A stretch of 64,000 nt of DNA. Origin: Toxonevra muliebris. Lineage: Eukaryota; Arthropoda; Insecta; Diptera; Pallopteridae. The position numbers and the translations under genes were made by a program. The DNA lies in contig OY829329.1 of the NCBI GenBank assembly GCA_963691655.1, positions 53,705,408 to 53,769,407 on the forward strand. Reading direction: 5' to 3'. Position 1 is the first letter of the stretch. Each line of letters begins with the position of its first letter. Under the pieces are notes generated by a model. The model was given only the letters and a program-made list of their open reading frames with translations, had not been told where the DNA came from and made no database searches. This document shows, in pieces, positions 42,286-55,460 of the stretch.

Positions 42286-43769
42286 TTCTTTAACAAAACA
42301 CTATGGCATCACTGTACCGCCAAATCTTTCGCTACTTCACTTTAAACAAACACAGTTCAATGGCCAAGCAAAGAAAATATTAGTTCCGGCCTATCTCTTC
42401 TTCCAAAAATAACGTGCACTACACACCATTTCTTGTTTTCTTTTTTTTTTATTAGCATAGATAGATTTCTGAAATTCTATACCAAATACAAAAGTGCACA
42501 ACATGAGCTTTAATGTTGAACTTAATTAAGCTGAAGTTATGGATTTGTAACCGCAAACCATAAGCAAAATATAAAAAACAATAAAAAGTTTTAAAGTTCA
42601 ACAACACTCGATAACACTAAGTCAATTTAACATATGAACCTGAACCACCCACTGAAGAAAAAATTAAAAGGTTTCTTTAAAAAAAAAAAACTAAAAATAA
42701 TACAAATTAAAGTAGAAGAACCAAATAAGAACGTGTTTATATTAAATTTCAAGTATCTAGAACAAAAACAAAAATATATGGAAAAAATTCCAAGAATATT
42801 ATTATTATTTAAACTAATTATGTATGCAAAAAATGTAAAAAACAAAAAATACTTGCACATACACAAATATAAATACATGGGAAACACGTAATGCTAACAC
42901 ACACACATACATATCCATATAAATGCATAAATACATACAGACTCATATTTGCCATACATGATGACGATGATTTATAACTTTAGTAATACGCAAAGCATAT
43001 TTCGAATATAATTTAAACGAAATTCTCGTGCTTCTTCCTTTTCCAAATGCAAACATTTGTACGTACGTAAATATTATACACCAATACTTTGGTATTTCAT
43101 GTTTTGGTATTTTGTGTATTAGTCAATGAATATGTATGTAGTGGAATATCTCAGTGTTTGTATTATGCTCCTTGGGGAAGTTGTGGAATAAACCCAGTCA
43201 GCCAGACAGTCAAGCGTATGTGCGTGTATGTGTGTGCGTTTTTGTTTCGTGTTGCATATCAATTGGAATTGAAATTGAAATTCTGAAGTTCTCTATCTTT
43301 TTTTCATTTGACTTTTCTTTTTCTTCTCTCTACTTCTTGGGTTTATAATAACCAAAACCAAGGAAGAATAAAGAAGTAGCGTACTACCTTCATTACTATA
43401 GGGGATTAAGTGTGAATGATAATGTTAGTCGTTAGACCAAAAAAGAAATACAAAAAATTAAAAAAAATATGTATAAAAGAAAAACATACGAATGTATATA
43501 ATGAGAATATACTTACATGTATCTCTATAGGACGATGACACAGTTGGGGATATGTAAAGTAGATAAACTCATTACTTTATTTTCATTTTTAAATATGAAA
43601 AGGTGATAAAAATATTTTATATTTATTTAGAATCGTCTGCTTTTTTCTATCGTGGAGTTTTTGAGTTTTTCGACGCCATTTTCAGCTATAGTATCCGATA
43701 AAAATTCCCTCAAAAATGTTGACTTCATACCATTTTCCTCCACTTAAATAAAGTTCTTAGAAAAATTTT
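42286..43769. other. AT-rich non-coding DNA
   Basis: No gene supported. Two complementary open frames at 42627-42891 are Lys/Phe-rich, arise from A/T-rich composition and have no domain. Confidence 0.45.
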
Positions 43770-43985
43770 AGCTTCTTCCTCCTTCTCTTACTCCTTCCTT
43801 TCCTTTTCCCTTTTTTTCGTAGCCCCTTCACTTTCTCCTTCTTTCTTCCTATTCTTTTCACAGGGGAACCCTTTCTCCCTCTTATCCCTTTCTTCCTCGT
43901 CAACCTTTTTTCCCGTCCTAGTCACATTTTTTGTTCCCTTTTTCCACTTCTCTTTTTTCCACTTTTCGCTTTTCCTCGCCCCATT
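43770..43985 (+). repeat. Polypyrimidine tract, about 215 bp
   Basis: Almost continuous C/T on the + strand, dominated by 'cttcctttcc', 'ccttctttct' and 'ccctttttcc' words with few purines. No coding. Such homopurine/homopyrimidine DNA can adopt triplex structures. Confidence 0.7.
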
Positions 43986-46150
43986 TTTTATTCTTCGTAA
44001 CTAATTTTGTACTGAACCAAAAAAAAGATAAATAAGATATTAAAAATTTTTCCATAATATATATAAACCTCTTTTCATTTAGAGTAACTACTGCTTAAAC
44101 TACATAACTCAAAGCATAGCATAGTTTTAGGCATAATTTTTATTCAAGATTAATGTAAACAAATTAAAGTATCATAATTAATTTTAAGATTTTTTGCACA
44201 TTTTATACCACTCCTGGCAGCTTATGGGTGGCAGAAAAAATAAAATCTATTTTCAAATTTATTAGTCCGTCAATTATTGGATTGATTGGTAACAACTCCA
44301 GCCCTAAAAGTATGCAGGGACAAAAAATGGAAAACTGAAAACTTCTTGCTGATTTCAATTTTAGCATTCCATTCATGACTCTCATAGTTTTTTCAAGAAT
44401 TAACGAATTCAATTCTTATTTAAAACTTGTGCATTTTTTGGAAAAGTTTTGATTCACTTGACTGCTCGAAAATTTATATGTTTTAACACTACAACAATTA
44501 ATTTCCACAGTGTATGGAACTAGGTATAAGTTGCGTGAGGGTGAGCGGTGGCTGCTCAGTGATTTAACCACAAACACAATAAACCACAACAATGTGAGAA
44601 TCTCAACATCTCTCCTAGTGAAAACTATAATATTAATTTTAATTAGAAACAACAAATGTGAAACGTCGGCCACACTCACCCACCCCTTTCAATTCATTTA
44701 GCCAAGGATGCAGCACACACACAAGCACACATAAATAAATACATGTACAAATATAAATGTGTATAAATATAAAACCAAAAAAAAAAAAAAAAACTTTTAA
44801 CTGAAATGTTACACAAAATAGTTCATCAAGAATTTCACAACCATCCTGCACATATAAATACAAACAACAATAAACAACACAACAAACATGTAAACCATAA
44901 TTTTAGGAAATTGTTACTACTACATATATATGAACATATATGCATGCGATACTACCACTACTATTACAACTTTTACGATGATAGTAATTTATCTTCAAAA
45001 GTAGAGTTTAAAATCTCTACATTTCTTTGGCACTTTGTAATTCAGTTCTTTTTTACAATTTCTGTCTCTTTCTCTAAAGGACTTACAAGTAGCATATGAT
45101 TACAATCAAACATACATATACATACATACATACAAACACATAAATTCATATACACAAAAGAGAAATACGCACTTATAAAATGAAAGCAAAACAATTTGTC
45201 AAAATAAACAGCAACAAACAGAAAGTATCAGTAGAAGAAAAACACAAAACACACAAAATATGATAAATTTACAAATATTGTATACGACAAATAAAAGTAC
45301 ACACACACATGCACACAAGTTTACTAACAAAAGAAGCTTAAAAATCCTCTCAACTCTATGTACAAACAACACACACATGCAAAATATAGACAAACACAAA
45401 CGTAAACACAAAATTACTGGCATGTTGGTATATCCTGATATGTTATGCTATCCTAATTATAATGATAAACTACTTTTACTGCTACCATTTCATTTTGTTG
45501 ATGCTTTTTCTGCTGCTACTATTCATAAAAGCAGTGATTTTCAAATTGTTGCTTCTTCTTTTATTTACGAATTTGTATGTATGAGTGTATGTCTGCGTAA
45601 TCATGTGTAGCTATTGTACCTTTGCATATGAAACCCTGTGGGAAATCAGAGTGGAAATCTTTTGGCATTTAAATAAATTTTCTAAAATGTAATTGTTTAT
45701 TCTAGAGGACAGTTTCGATGACATATTCATCGAAGCAAGAACAGTCCATACTTGATTGTATAAGGAGTAACTGTTAATAATATTGCACGCCACTTATACA
45801 CACAGATGTACGAATATTGCCTAACGTTAGTCCAGAAAAAAAAGGATTCACCACGGAGTCTAAAAAATTAACTATTAGGAGCTTGACTTCATGGACTTAT
45901 AGTTTAATTTAGAAATTTGAATTGAATACTAACCCGCATTCATAGCCCTAAAAACAGATAAGTGCGGTTATAGATGAATCTGGAAATTTAAGCATAATTC
46001 GTCTTAGAAGTCGAAGATTCTCTTAGAGACCAATGATTACTTATAATCAGGATTTTACATGGCTTCCATGGGCTCCAAAAAATTTAAACTTGAGTAGATT
46101 TCTACTAAGAAACTGCACTTGGGATTAACGATGAAAGGAACTACAAAAGG
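43986..46150. other. AT-rich non-coding DNA
   Basis: No gene supported. It contains ACAC-rich pieces (45298-45320, 45365-45380) and CATA-rich runs (45105-45135). Open frames are short and compositionally biased. Confidence 0.45.
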
Positions 46151-46400
46151 ATATTGCTCGGATTCCATGGGCTTAGAGAAGGATATAAAAACTTGAGCAG
46201 GAACCTATTGGATTAAAAATGAGTGAAAATATTACTTTCAGAACTCATGAGCTTATAAATGGGTATAAAAACTTCAGCAAGGCTCCACTCGGACATCCCT
46301 GACTTAAAAATATACAACCTTTAAAGTCGCATAGGGTAAAAATGGGTATAAAAACTTAAGCAGTATTTCTCGTCGAAGCCCATACGACTAATGAAAGTTT
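46151..46400 (+). repeat. Short decayed tandem array, unit about 85 bp
   Basis: 'ggatataaaaacttgagcag' (46173), 'gggtataaaaacttcagcaa' (46261) and 'gggtataaaaacttaagcag' (46342) recur at 80-90 bp intervals within diverged units. A weaker unit precedes them ('aaacttgagtag' near 46085). Confidence 0.6.
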
Positions 46401-46947
46401 TACAAACTGCACGCGCAATCTTCAAGATACATTTAAAAACCTGAACTATACTCCTCTTTATAGTTTTAACATTGATCCTCCCAAAACAACATCCTGTTGT
46501 TCAATGCGTTACCTTCTCTCGTGGACATATTACCAATAACAACATCGCTTCTATTTCCTACTCGGTTGTTTGTGTGGTGCAATGAGTCCTTGCGGATTCA
46601 TCATCATCACTAGCATCGTCATCATAACAACACAGCACAACAACAGCAACAACACATCAAAGTCTTTTACTTTGAACTTTATTCTAATTGTTAAATGAAT
46701 GACACTACTCATTTGTTAGGCGAGTGCGTCCTCAATCTACAAAATTTATTATGAAATTGTTGTGCAAGAGATTCAACTAAAAAAGTAAAAAAATAATAGA
46801 AAATGTGCTGGGAGAAAATGTTTGCTTTACGGTAGTAAAGTATTGCAGTATACATTGATACTATAACCCTTTTACTGCCACTTTGAAAATATGCAGGGAA
46901 TTTTAAAATGGTTCTACTGGAAAACTTCAGGGATTTTATTGCAAATA

Positions 46948-47735
46948 CTAGCTGACCCGACAAACGTTGTTTTGCCTTTTCTGCGAAAAGCGCGAAAATT
47001 AAAAAAGAATGAAGTACTTGATATTTAAAATTTATCATTCGTAATGACAATTCAGACTTCCATTGAATTTGGAAAAAAGATTCTAGATTAAAACAGTGTC
47101 TCATTATTGACACAATTGATATGTTCAAAAATATTTAACTTGCGGAACTGTACATTAAAAACAGAGAATCATTATAAATAAAAATCTCAAATCAATATTT
47201 TTTTAATTAAATTTTAGAAATGAAAGTTTACATTGCGTCTGGACGACCAGAAAATTAAATATTTTTATTGTATTATCACCGATGTGAACTCAGCGACGTG
47301 TACGAAAACAACTCAAGTCTGATAGCAGAGAACATAGTGGATATTTACAACAAAAAAAAAAGACCATTAGGTGAAAATCGACGAAAACAAAGCCATATTG
47401 GCTGATGATACCGTTTGAGCAAAATTATTAACCCAGTTAATGCTAAAGGGGTCATTCAGCAGTTAGATAGAAACTCCAGCATATCTGTAGTCAAAAGAAA
47501 TAACTTTTAAGTGTTTTTTTGTTTTTTGAGCAATTTTGTTAGATGTCAGTTGAATTATAGAAACAACATTTCAAGAGGCTCTATATTCATATTAAAGACC
47601 ATTCTTGAAATTATGTAATTATAAATAATATATCAAAAATTATTTCAAAATTTTAACCAATTTGATATTTATTATAAATATAGCATTTGTTATAGCGCCA
47701 CCTAACGGATTTTAAGACAGCGACGCAGGGTCTTA
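46948..47735. repeat. Possible dispersed-repeat relic starting 'ctagctgacccgacaaacg'
   Basis: The segment 'actagctgacccgacaaacg' followed by 'ttgttttgcc' at 46948-46978 resembles a motif I remember from many insect interspersed repeats. A 'atagcgccacctaacgg' block follows at about 47692. 'gtatgggaagtgccacgcccac' type sequence at 48519-48541, beyond an internal array, may belong to the same relic. No coding. The family is not assigned. Confidence 0.35.
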
Positions 47736-47737
47736 AG

Positions 47738-48275
47738 ATATTTCATAAAGTAGGAGAAATAATAGTAGAAAAAGGAATGGAAAAAGTATTAGAAAATAGC
47801 AGTAAAAAAGTAAAAGAAAATGGTAGTAGAAAAGGTAGTAGGAAAAAGAATAGAAAATAGTGTTAAAAATTGTTGTACAAAAGTAGAAAAAAGGTAGCAG
47901 AAAAAGTAGTAGAAAAATAGTTAAATATAGTAATAAAAAATAGTTAAATATAGTAGTACAAAAATAGTAAAAATGGAGTAGCAAGAGTGGTAAAAATAAT
48001 AATAAAAAACAGTAGTAAAAAAAATTTTAAAGTGGTAAACAATAGTAATAGAAAGTAGTGATACAAAATAAAAAGAAATTGCAGAAAAATGCAATAAAAA
48101 GGTAGTAGAAAAAAAGTTGTAAAATAGTAGTACAAAATATTAGTTGAAAAAGTAGTAGAAAATATTAGTTGAAAAAGTAGTAGAAAATTTTAGTTGAAAA
48201 AGTAGTAGAAATTGTAGAAAAATATTAGTTGAAAAAGTAGTAAAAAATAGTAGTAGAATTAGTAGTAGTAAATGA
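47738..48275 (+). repeat. 'agtagaaaa' simple/cryptic repeat, about 540 bp
   Basis: An imperfect tandem of 'gtagtagaaaaa' with variants. Near the end it becomes a cleaner unit of about 25 bp ('tattagttgaaaaagtagta', four copies between 48135 and 48245). Minus-strand Leu/Phe/Tyr-rich frames across it are artefacts of composition. Confidence 0.8.
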
Positions 48276-48817
48276 AAGTAAAGCATGGTACCACACCTAC
48301 TAATCCAACGAACTGAAAGAATTTAAATTTTAGTACCGTACCATAAATGCCTCTTAAGATATCTCATAATGAAAATACAGGTTAGGTGCCACACCCCCTT
48401 TGTCAATCCCACCCATACTTTTGTTGTAGCATGGCATTGTCAATTCTCGTTATTGTACCAAATTTCTGTAACGTGCTGTAAATGGTTCGTGAGGTATACC
48501 CGAAAAACTATTAGGATTGTATGGGAAGTGCCACGCCCACGCCCGAAAGGCAAAGAGATACTTTACTCCTTACATAGAGATATCAATTTTTATTTATTTG
48601 CTTTATTTTTTATTTATTTAAGCGCAATTTAAAAACTTTTGTAAAATTAACGTTTGGCTGAAAATGGGTTAACGAAAGATTCAAAACAATAAAAGTTTTT
48701 GTTCTTGCTCTTTCGCTTTCTGCACTTTCTATACACTTTCTTTATATACGTAGCCTTTAACGCTTTCCAGAGAATGCTTAACACGTCACGTGTTACATTT
48801 AGGCATTTATTTAGTTT

Positions 48818-48818
<1 letters not shown>

Positions 48819-48848
<30 letters not shown>
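48819..48848. repeat. (CGAGGA)5 hexanucleotide repeat
   Basis: Five exact copies of a hexanucleotide, giving Arg-Gly (plus) or Pro-Arg (minus) dipeptide repeats in open frames; no gene is supported. Confidence 0.9.
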
Positions 48849-49434
48849 AGGGAAAGAATGAATGAATGGAAACATTTTAAGTTGGGACGACGCAGAGCAA
48901 CTCGAGTATTTGAAAAGTTTTTTGTTTTTAGTATTTTACGGCCAAAACATTTATGATTATTTTGGTCTCCTGCTGCTCTAAACACACGCACACACATACG
49001 CAAAGAGAGAGACACACACATTTACACACATCGGCAGCATGTTTTTTTTTCGACTCTTCTATTTAATAGACAAATAAGGACCCTAATGTTAACCTTTAAA
49101 AGTTTTATTTGTCAATTTATGAGCAATAATAAAGTTTTTGTTTCTATATTTTTTTTTTGTTTTTATTCTTCTAGGAGCATGCGAAAAACTGAAAACTGTG
49201 AAATACAAAAAGTTATAAACGTGTGCCCCAAGTGTCAAAAACAAAAACAACAACAGTAATATTGCTTATAAGGGGAAGTATAGTGTAGTTAAAAAAAAAG
49301 TAGCTCAAGAAAATTGCAATACTTTTTGGCTAAATTACATTAAGCAACACGCACGTTTTACCTCATACTTCTACATACGCAGGGGTTAAATGTGATTTAC
49401 CAATTTCGCACCGTAATAAACCCTTTTCACTTTT

Positions 49435-49454
49435 TGCCTGCCTGCCTGCCTGCC
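49435..49454. repeat. (TGCC)5 microsatellite
   Basis: Five exact copies of a tetranucleotide. Confidence 0.9.
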
Positions 49455-51498
49455 TTACTTCTTACTTCTTATATTCCTGCATATGTATGCAGGTATATTT
49501 TTACACATATATGTATGTATGTCTGTCTGTCTCCGTATTTTTACGACTTTTGAGCCAATTTTTTTTTTTTTTTTTGGTTTTTATATCAAATTACTTCAGA
49601 TTTTGTTTACCGAATTTAGTCCCTTTTTTTACTACTTTTTTATTGCAGTTTACCTTAAACAAATGTTTGTTGCCCTTGCTATTTATTTTTTCCCTGTCCC
49701 TGTGTTTTTGTCATATATTTTTTTTTGACAATTTCATCAACTTTGTTTACTGTGTATATGGTAGAAACAAGTTCGTCATATGTGAAATGTTGCTTTCATT
49801 ATTTTATGAATGCATTTCTTTTATGTTGATTCAAATTACTAGCTTTAGGTAGCAGCAAAGCTTACAATTATTTGTAGGTACATACTTTTATATTGAAATA
49901 GCAGCTTGTCGACAATAATCTTTAGGAAATCCTTTAAGCGAGTTGTAAATATTATGACCAGAAATCTTATTTAGAAAGATTTTGTTTTCATATCATTATT
50001 TGCTGATTATTTTGGCGGATATGTGCAAACAAATATCGCTGAGTTTTATTGAAAATTTAAGACTTTCCTGTTTACTAATATTATATGCCAATATAGAATC
50101 TGATAAAGCTTAAGTTTACGTCGGGGAAAAATAATGAAATAAATATGTATGTATGTACTTATTGGATATTATAAATGACAATATTACAAATGATGTTAAC
50201 AAACTCAAAGTACAATATTACAAATGAGTGTATTACTTTTTCTCATTACATATACACAAAAATATCACAGCTTTGTCATTTTATACTAAAGCAAGCAAAT
50301 GATATGTAAGGGAATCGTAGAATTTTATATATGGTTGTGTATTGCTATGGTGGTGGAATAAGTATGTGTGTGTGTGTTTGTAAAGAGTTTTAGCTTTCTC
50401 CTTGAGTGCAAGCATAATAAATGACTTGATTTCGTGTGCGTATTATGAAAAATCTAAGCAATAAAAATAACAAACACAACTATGTATTGTGATTTTTCTG
50501 TGAAATTAGATATTAGCATTAGATTATTGAAGTGATACTTTTCCCTCACTTCTATACTTCCTTGTCATTCTTATGCTTTCTCAGTTTGGAGTTCATTTAA
50601 ACCAAATAAAATTACAACAATTTGTTCACACATTTAGCATATATAATCACGCATTTATGAAGATAAAATAGAATTATATGTGATAAAAATAAAAAAATGG
50701 TGGCATTTATAAAAACTAATGGTAAAGTGAAAGCAAATGTTCTCTCTCCCCGATAACCCTCGAGCAATTCCCAGATTTTCGATCAAATTCTTCGCATTAG
50801 TATAATTTCGTATTATTACAGCGCTGCACGCACTTTCCATATAAAAATTTTACAAAAACGAAATTGATTTCAGTTAGAGTTATTTTAAGGCGACCCTGGA
50901 CTTTCTCTGCAGAAAACTTAACCAATTTCCATGGGACTGGTAGATTAATGGAAACGTACTTTTTGACTCCGGGATTCTTAACATATAAGCTTCAGTCCAC
51001 TTTTGGACATCAACATTTTCATGGGATTTCTTTTGACTCAAATAAAAAATGGCAAAACATTTGTTTTGAAAAAAAAACGGGTTCAAAGTTTTGACTATCG
51101 GTTTTTCGCGAATATTTTCGTTGTTTAAACAATTTTTCAGATTGTACTCCGTGTATGCAAAACATTTTTAAGCTGCCACTCTTTGCTCACATCCAAGGGA
51201 ATCCAAAATGTCCTAGGAAGGTACTGCAAATATCTTGAGAAGTTAAAGACACCAAAATATTTACGACTTACCAAATCATTGTGCTTCTAGAGCAATATCA
51301 AAGCAGCAGGATTCGGTGATAGCATGAGTTTTTAGAGCCCATTCTACCATTGCACTTAAAGTAGCCCAACAAAAGCTGGCGCTGACGGTCACTAATATAT
51401 TCATTAATATAATCCAAAGTCGTTTAAATGAATTCTAAATCTGAGGTATCATAACTCAACCCTTACAAACGGCAAAACTAACAAAAAAATGGCAGTAG

Positions 51499-52100
51499 TG
51501 GGCTGTCGAACATATGGATAATGATTGGAGCGATGTAGCCTTTACAGACGAATCTTTTTTAATTGAAGGTAGTTACCATAAAATGTGCATTGTCCATTAA
51601 GGGCAGTAAGATGGATCTGAGATTAGTTAAGCATCGAAGAAAAACTCATGTTTGGATATGCTTTTGAAAACAGAGTTTCGACAGGATAATCATGTTTACG
51701 ACAAATTTGGATATCCACTACCCAATCCATTTATACCAGCATAGACTCTTATCTTCTGCAAATAACTAGTTTGGGAATGGAAATCGAAATTGAGGGCTTT
51801 AAGAGGGCAGGACCCTAAACATCAAAGTCGCTTGAGCAGTAAGTGAAAAGAGGAAAATTGGATAAGAATTTCGGACTGCGCCTCTCAATCTTCAGATGCT
51901 AACCACATTGAAAATTTCTAAGCAAATATTAAGCTTAAGATGAGCTTAGATGATGCTAAAAGCATTGCCCAATTGAAATGACAGATTAAGTCAAAATGGC
52001 GGTGTTTGCGGCAATCGTACGCCGAAAAGCTAGAGATAATATGACCTCGCGTTACCACGAAATTACTAAAAATTTTGGTAACTGGACAGTATATTGATAT
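51499..52100 (+). pseudogene. Tc1-like transposase fossil
   Basis: Reading across stops and shifts, the sequence gives WAVEHMDNDWSDVAFTDESF (first catalytic Asp region of Tc1 transposases). It then gives GQDPKHQSRLSSK (second Asp region, normally QDNDPKHTS) and SQSSDANHIENF (Glu region, normally SQSPDLNPIENVW). A terminal helical stretch KWRCLRQSYAEKLE and FGNWT-Y follow. At least six stops and several shifts are present. It is far more decayed than the elements at 30.3 and 35.0 kb. No inverted ends were found. Confidence 0.8.
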
Positions 52101-52436
52101 GTCAGCGCATTGGACAAAGAAATGTTTAAAAATAATGTGGGACTTTTTTTTTGATTGTTGCTTTTTTTTTAAAAGCTTAGACCGAACACGCTCTTGTTGA
52201 AAAGACTGTATATGTCCATGGAAAAGTCATAATTTACGAACATCAATGCAAAAACTATTTTCTCTTTTAAAAGAGTTTAATTTTAATAAAATAAAAAACA
52301 CAGTACAACAAAGTATTATTTACAGTAACTTAGGATCACGTTGATCACGACTGCGTAGTCAGTTTTTTCCCACCACATCTATTTCTCCCACAATATGAAC
52401 CTGAAGTCGAAAAATGGAGACTTCAGAGGCTATTAA

Positions 52437-53012
52437 GAAATTTCTTTACTTCAACAGATACTAATTTGATGTCTGAAGGAAAATTATTAAGCACAAAGAG
52501 ATAAACAATTTTTACATACACACCTTTTCCCAACCTCTGATCTTCCCTCGATAAATGGCTCATAGACCCGTGGTTCAATCCCATATGTAGCCAACAAATT
52601 TTTTTTTACATATCAAATAAATAATTTTTTTTTTTTTAATTTTTTTGGCTCCACAAGGGGGCCTAATGTAATAACAACAACAAACGATTCCATTACTTAC
52701 TTACGTAGTGTGAGTGGCTTGGTTCCAATGCAAAAATTCGACTTTTGCATTATTCTGAAAAAAGTGTACCTCGTAATGTTCTAGCACCCCCATTAATTTT
52801 TAACAAAAAATATTTTCTTCGAAGACAGTATAATAGTTTCTCAAAAATATTCTTTATCGGCCAGTTATCGAAAAACGGGGCTTAAAATCCAATTTTCAAA
52901 AAGAAATGTAGAAGGTGGGGAAAAAGTGTATATGTAAAAACTGTTTATCTCTTTGTGCTTAATAACTCTCCTTCAGACATTAAATTCGTATCTGTTGAAA
53001 TAAAAAAATTTC
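52437..53012. repeat. Fold-back with arms of about 100 bp
   Basis: The left arm 52437-52536 (…'ttaagcacaaagagataaac'…) and right arm 52913-53012 (…'gtttatctctttgtgcttaa'…) are inverted copies with roughly 85-90% identity by eye. The 375-bp centre is AT-rich and non-coding. Confidence 0.75.
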
Positions 53013-53205
53013 AAACACTCATCTAAAATACACAAAAATTATAAATTTATTAGCTGAAAATTAAAGTTTTGACAGACATTTATGTTAAGTATGTACTCAC
53101 AACAGTGGACTTTTTTGAATTTTGCCATTTACATGGAAAATTGAGGCCAATCGAAAAAAATCATTAGGATATTCAGATTCTACGGAAAATTCTACTATAG
53201 AAAAT

Positions 53206-53744
53206 ATTACTTGAAGTTATATATAAACAGGTTAATGAACAAATGTAATCATCACAATAACAATGTATATAGAGACGGGCAAATCAGACGGCCGTTTCGG
53301 AATCCACCACAATTCCTCATTGATCTTAGTGATAGTTCTTAATCTTTCAATATCCTATATAAGCTACTGATATTTGAAATCGTAACCCAGAATTACAGAT
53401 TTCACTGAATAGAGATATTGAAAGAAACTACCACTACCGTTCTATACACTTATGTTGTTGTTTTTTTTTCCCATTGTAAGTAATCTGCATTACAGTTCGT
53501 TATTTGAAAGTCTAGTACATGAGAGAGTGTGTGTGTTTGTGAGAAAATGATTCTAGGTGTCATTTTTTCTGAACTGATATAGCTTATATAGGATATTGAA
53601 AGATTAAGAACTATCACTAAGATCACTGACGAGGAATTGTGGCGGATTCTGAAACGGCAGTCTGATTTGCCCGTCTCTATATACATTGTTGTTGTGATGA
53701 CTACATTTGTTCATTAAGCCTGTTTATATATAACTTCAAATAAC
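53206..53744. repeat. Fold-back with arms of about 168 bp
   Basis: The left arm 53206-53371 and right arm 53573-53744 are inverted copies, about 90% identical by eye. They share 'gaagttatatataaacagg', 'caatgtatatagagacggg', 'gatcttagtgatagttctt' and 'caatatcctatataagct'. The loop is about 200 bp. One small insertion distinguishes the arms near the 'cctcattgatc' / 'cctcgtcagtgatc' position. No coding. Confidence 0.85.
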
Positions 53745-54865
53745 GAAATTGACATGAACTTAAGTCATGACTTTGAAAATTAACATCTAGATTTAATTTT
53801 CATAGTCTCCTAGAAACTATCGAAAATATTATCGCTGCTCATTGTGGGAAATCTTGTTGAGTAGTGTAATTTTTAGAGAAATTTTACAAGTCCGCTTTCA
53901 AGTAAGCTAAAATTGTAACGGAGCAGTACAGATTCTGAAATAAGGTCAAAGAATTTTACTTTTACTGTGCAAAAATCACTGGAAAGAGTCAATAGTTTTC
54001 TTGATTGAACTTACGCTTAAGATATATGAATATTTTTTAAAGAAAAGTGCGATTGGATATTTTAATTTGAGTAGTACACCACCGCAGATTACACCTGGGG
54101 ACGAATTTATACAAATTTTGTCATTTTTATACCACAACTTGAACTCATTCAGGTCTGACCACCCAGATTCATTTTTCTTACGATTCTTGAAGAGTAGCTT
54201 TGATGCCTTGACAAGTCTGGCTATGCCAGATCAGGAAATTTATACCAAAATAGCATAGTAGATTCACGAAAAAAAAAAAAAAAAAAACAAATATAAACAA
54301 ACACACACAAATGTCATTATTGATTCTATTACAATTCTATTTTTTCACAGACTGAGAATATGAAACCGGAATTATCATTTAACTGCAATCGATTTGATAT
54401 TTGTTGTTGTTATGATTATTATTGCTCTGTGTGTTGTTGTGTTTGTAATCTACACATACATAGTTTGTCAGTCTATGAAAACGGAAAAGTGCATTAAAAT
54501 TTCGTTTCGTTTCAATTCAAAAGCAATTTCCGTTAACAAAAAAAAAAAAAGAAGAAAGCTGACTATTGAAAGTACAGAGCAACCAATACAACATTGCACA
54601 CCAGCAGAGGCATAGATTTGTTTGATTTGTGTTGGAGTGAGTGTGAAAAAATGAAAAATGTTTATAGAAATTGAAATCAATAAAGAAAATAAAAAATAAA
54701 AGAAAGAAATTAGTAAAGAAAACGAAAGTTGAGAGTAAAAAAATATTTGATTGGAAAAACATACTGAAGATTTTCAGAACGTTGTAGCAAAGAGTCCAAA
54801 GCACATAAAGTAGAGATAAAAAATTTATTAACATATTTTATTTTTATTTAAAAAAAATATAAAAA
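53745..54865. other. AT-rich non-coding DNA
   Basis: No gene supported. The + strand frame at 54001-54258 (85 residues) has fairly even composition but no recognisable domain. Confidence 0.4.
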
Positions 54866-55460
54866 ATTTTTCGCCTAAAGGTATGCAAGGTACCAAAAAA
54901 CTTAAGAAATATTTATGCTAACTAGCACCTCAAAGTATGCAATAACAAGTCTATGAAAAGCTCTTTAAAGGTTCTTTTTAATAAATTTTTATTTTTATTA
55001 ACTTTTATTATTATATTATTGTAAATCATAACAAAACAAGAGAAGCTTAAAGTTTTTACAAAAATAATGATTTAAAAACTTTATCTCTTACTTAAAATAA
55101 AAATATGAAATTTTTATGCTAGTTAGCACCTAGAAGTATACCATAGAAAATCTGTAAATTATATTTCTGCAAAAATATTAATTGAGATGGCATATTTTTC
55201 AAAAAGAAACAGAAACATAATTTTGTTTCCACCTAAAAGTATGACATAAAAAATCTCTGAAAGCTTCTACAATGTTCTTTCTAATTAAATTTGTTTTTAG
55301 CAGATTTTATTAAAAACATATTAAATTATAACAGAAACAACTCCTCCGAAGTTTAAAGTGTCTGATAAAAATAATAAAAATTTAAATGATTTCTTTGGTT
55401 CCGTAAACAAGTATATGAAATCTTAACGCTAACGCCTAAAAGTATACCATAAATAATGTA
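54866..55460 (+). repeat. Decayed tandem array, unit about 120-210 bp
   Basis: The block 'gctaactagcacctcaaagtatgc' and variants ('gctagttagcacctagaagtat', 'ccacctaaaagtatgacata', 'gctaacgcctaaaagtatac') recur near 54920, 55120, 55230 and 55430. Each is followed by 'ataa.aa.tct.tgaaa' and an AT-rich segment with 'ttcttt.taataaattt'. Confidence 0.6.

Larger units (their letters stand above)
48561..51498. other. AT-rich non-coding DNA
   Basis: No gene supported. It contains CGAGGA and TGCC runs listed separately and long T-runs at 49559-49575. Confidence 0.45.

Noticed and set aside
44203..44412. 69-residue minus-strand frame with even composition
   Set aside because: No family recognised and no supporting splice sites; possibly a transposon scrap but I cannot show it.
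47733..48135. Membrane-like Leu/Phe/Tyr protein on the minus strand
   Set aside because: Translation of the 'agtagaaaa' simple repeat; hydrophobicity is a composition artefact.
48647..49021. Arg-Pro / Arg-Gly repeat protein
   Set aside because: It is a translation of the (CGAGGA)5 microsatellite and flanking AT-rich DNA.
54001..54258. 85-residue + strand frame of even composition
   Set aside because: No domain or homologue recognised and no splice or promoter context; left as unannotated.
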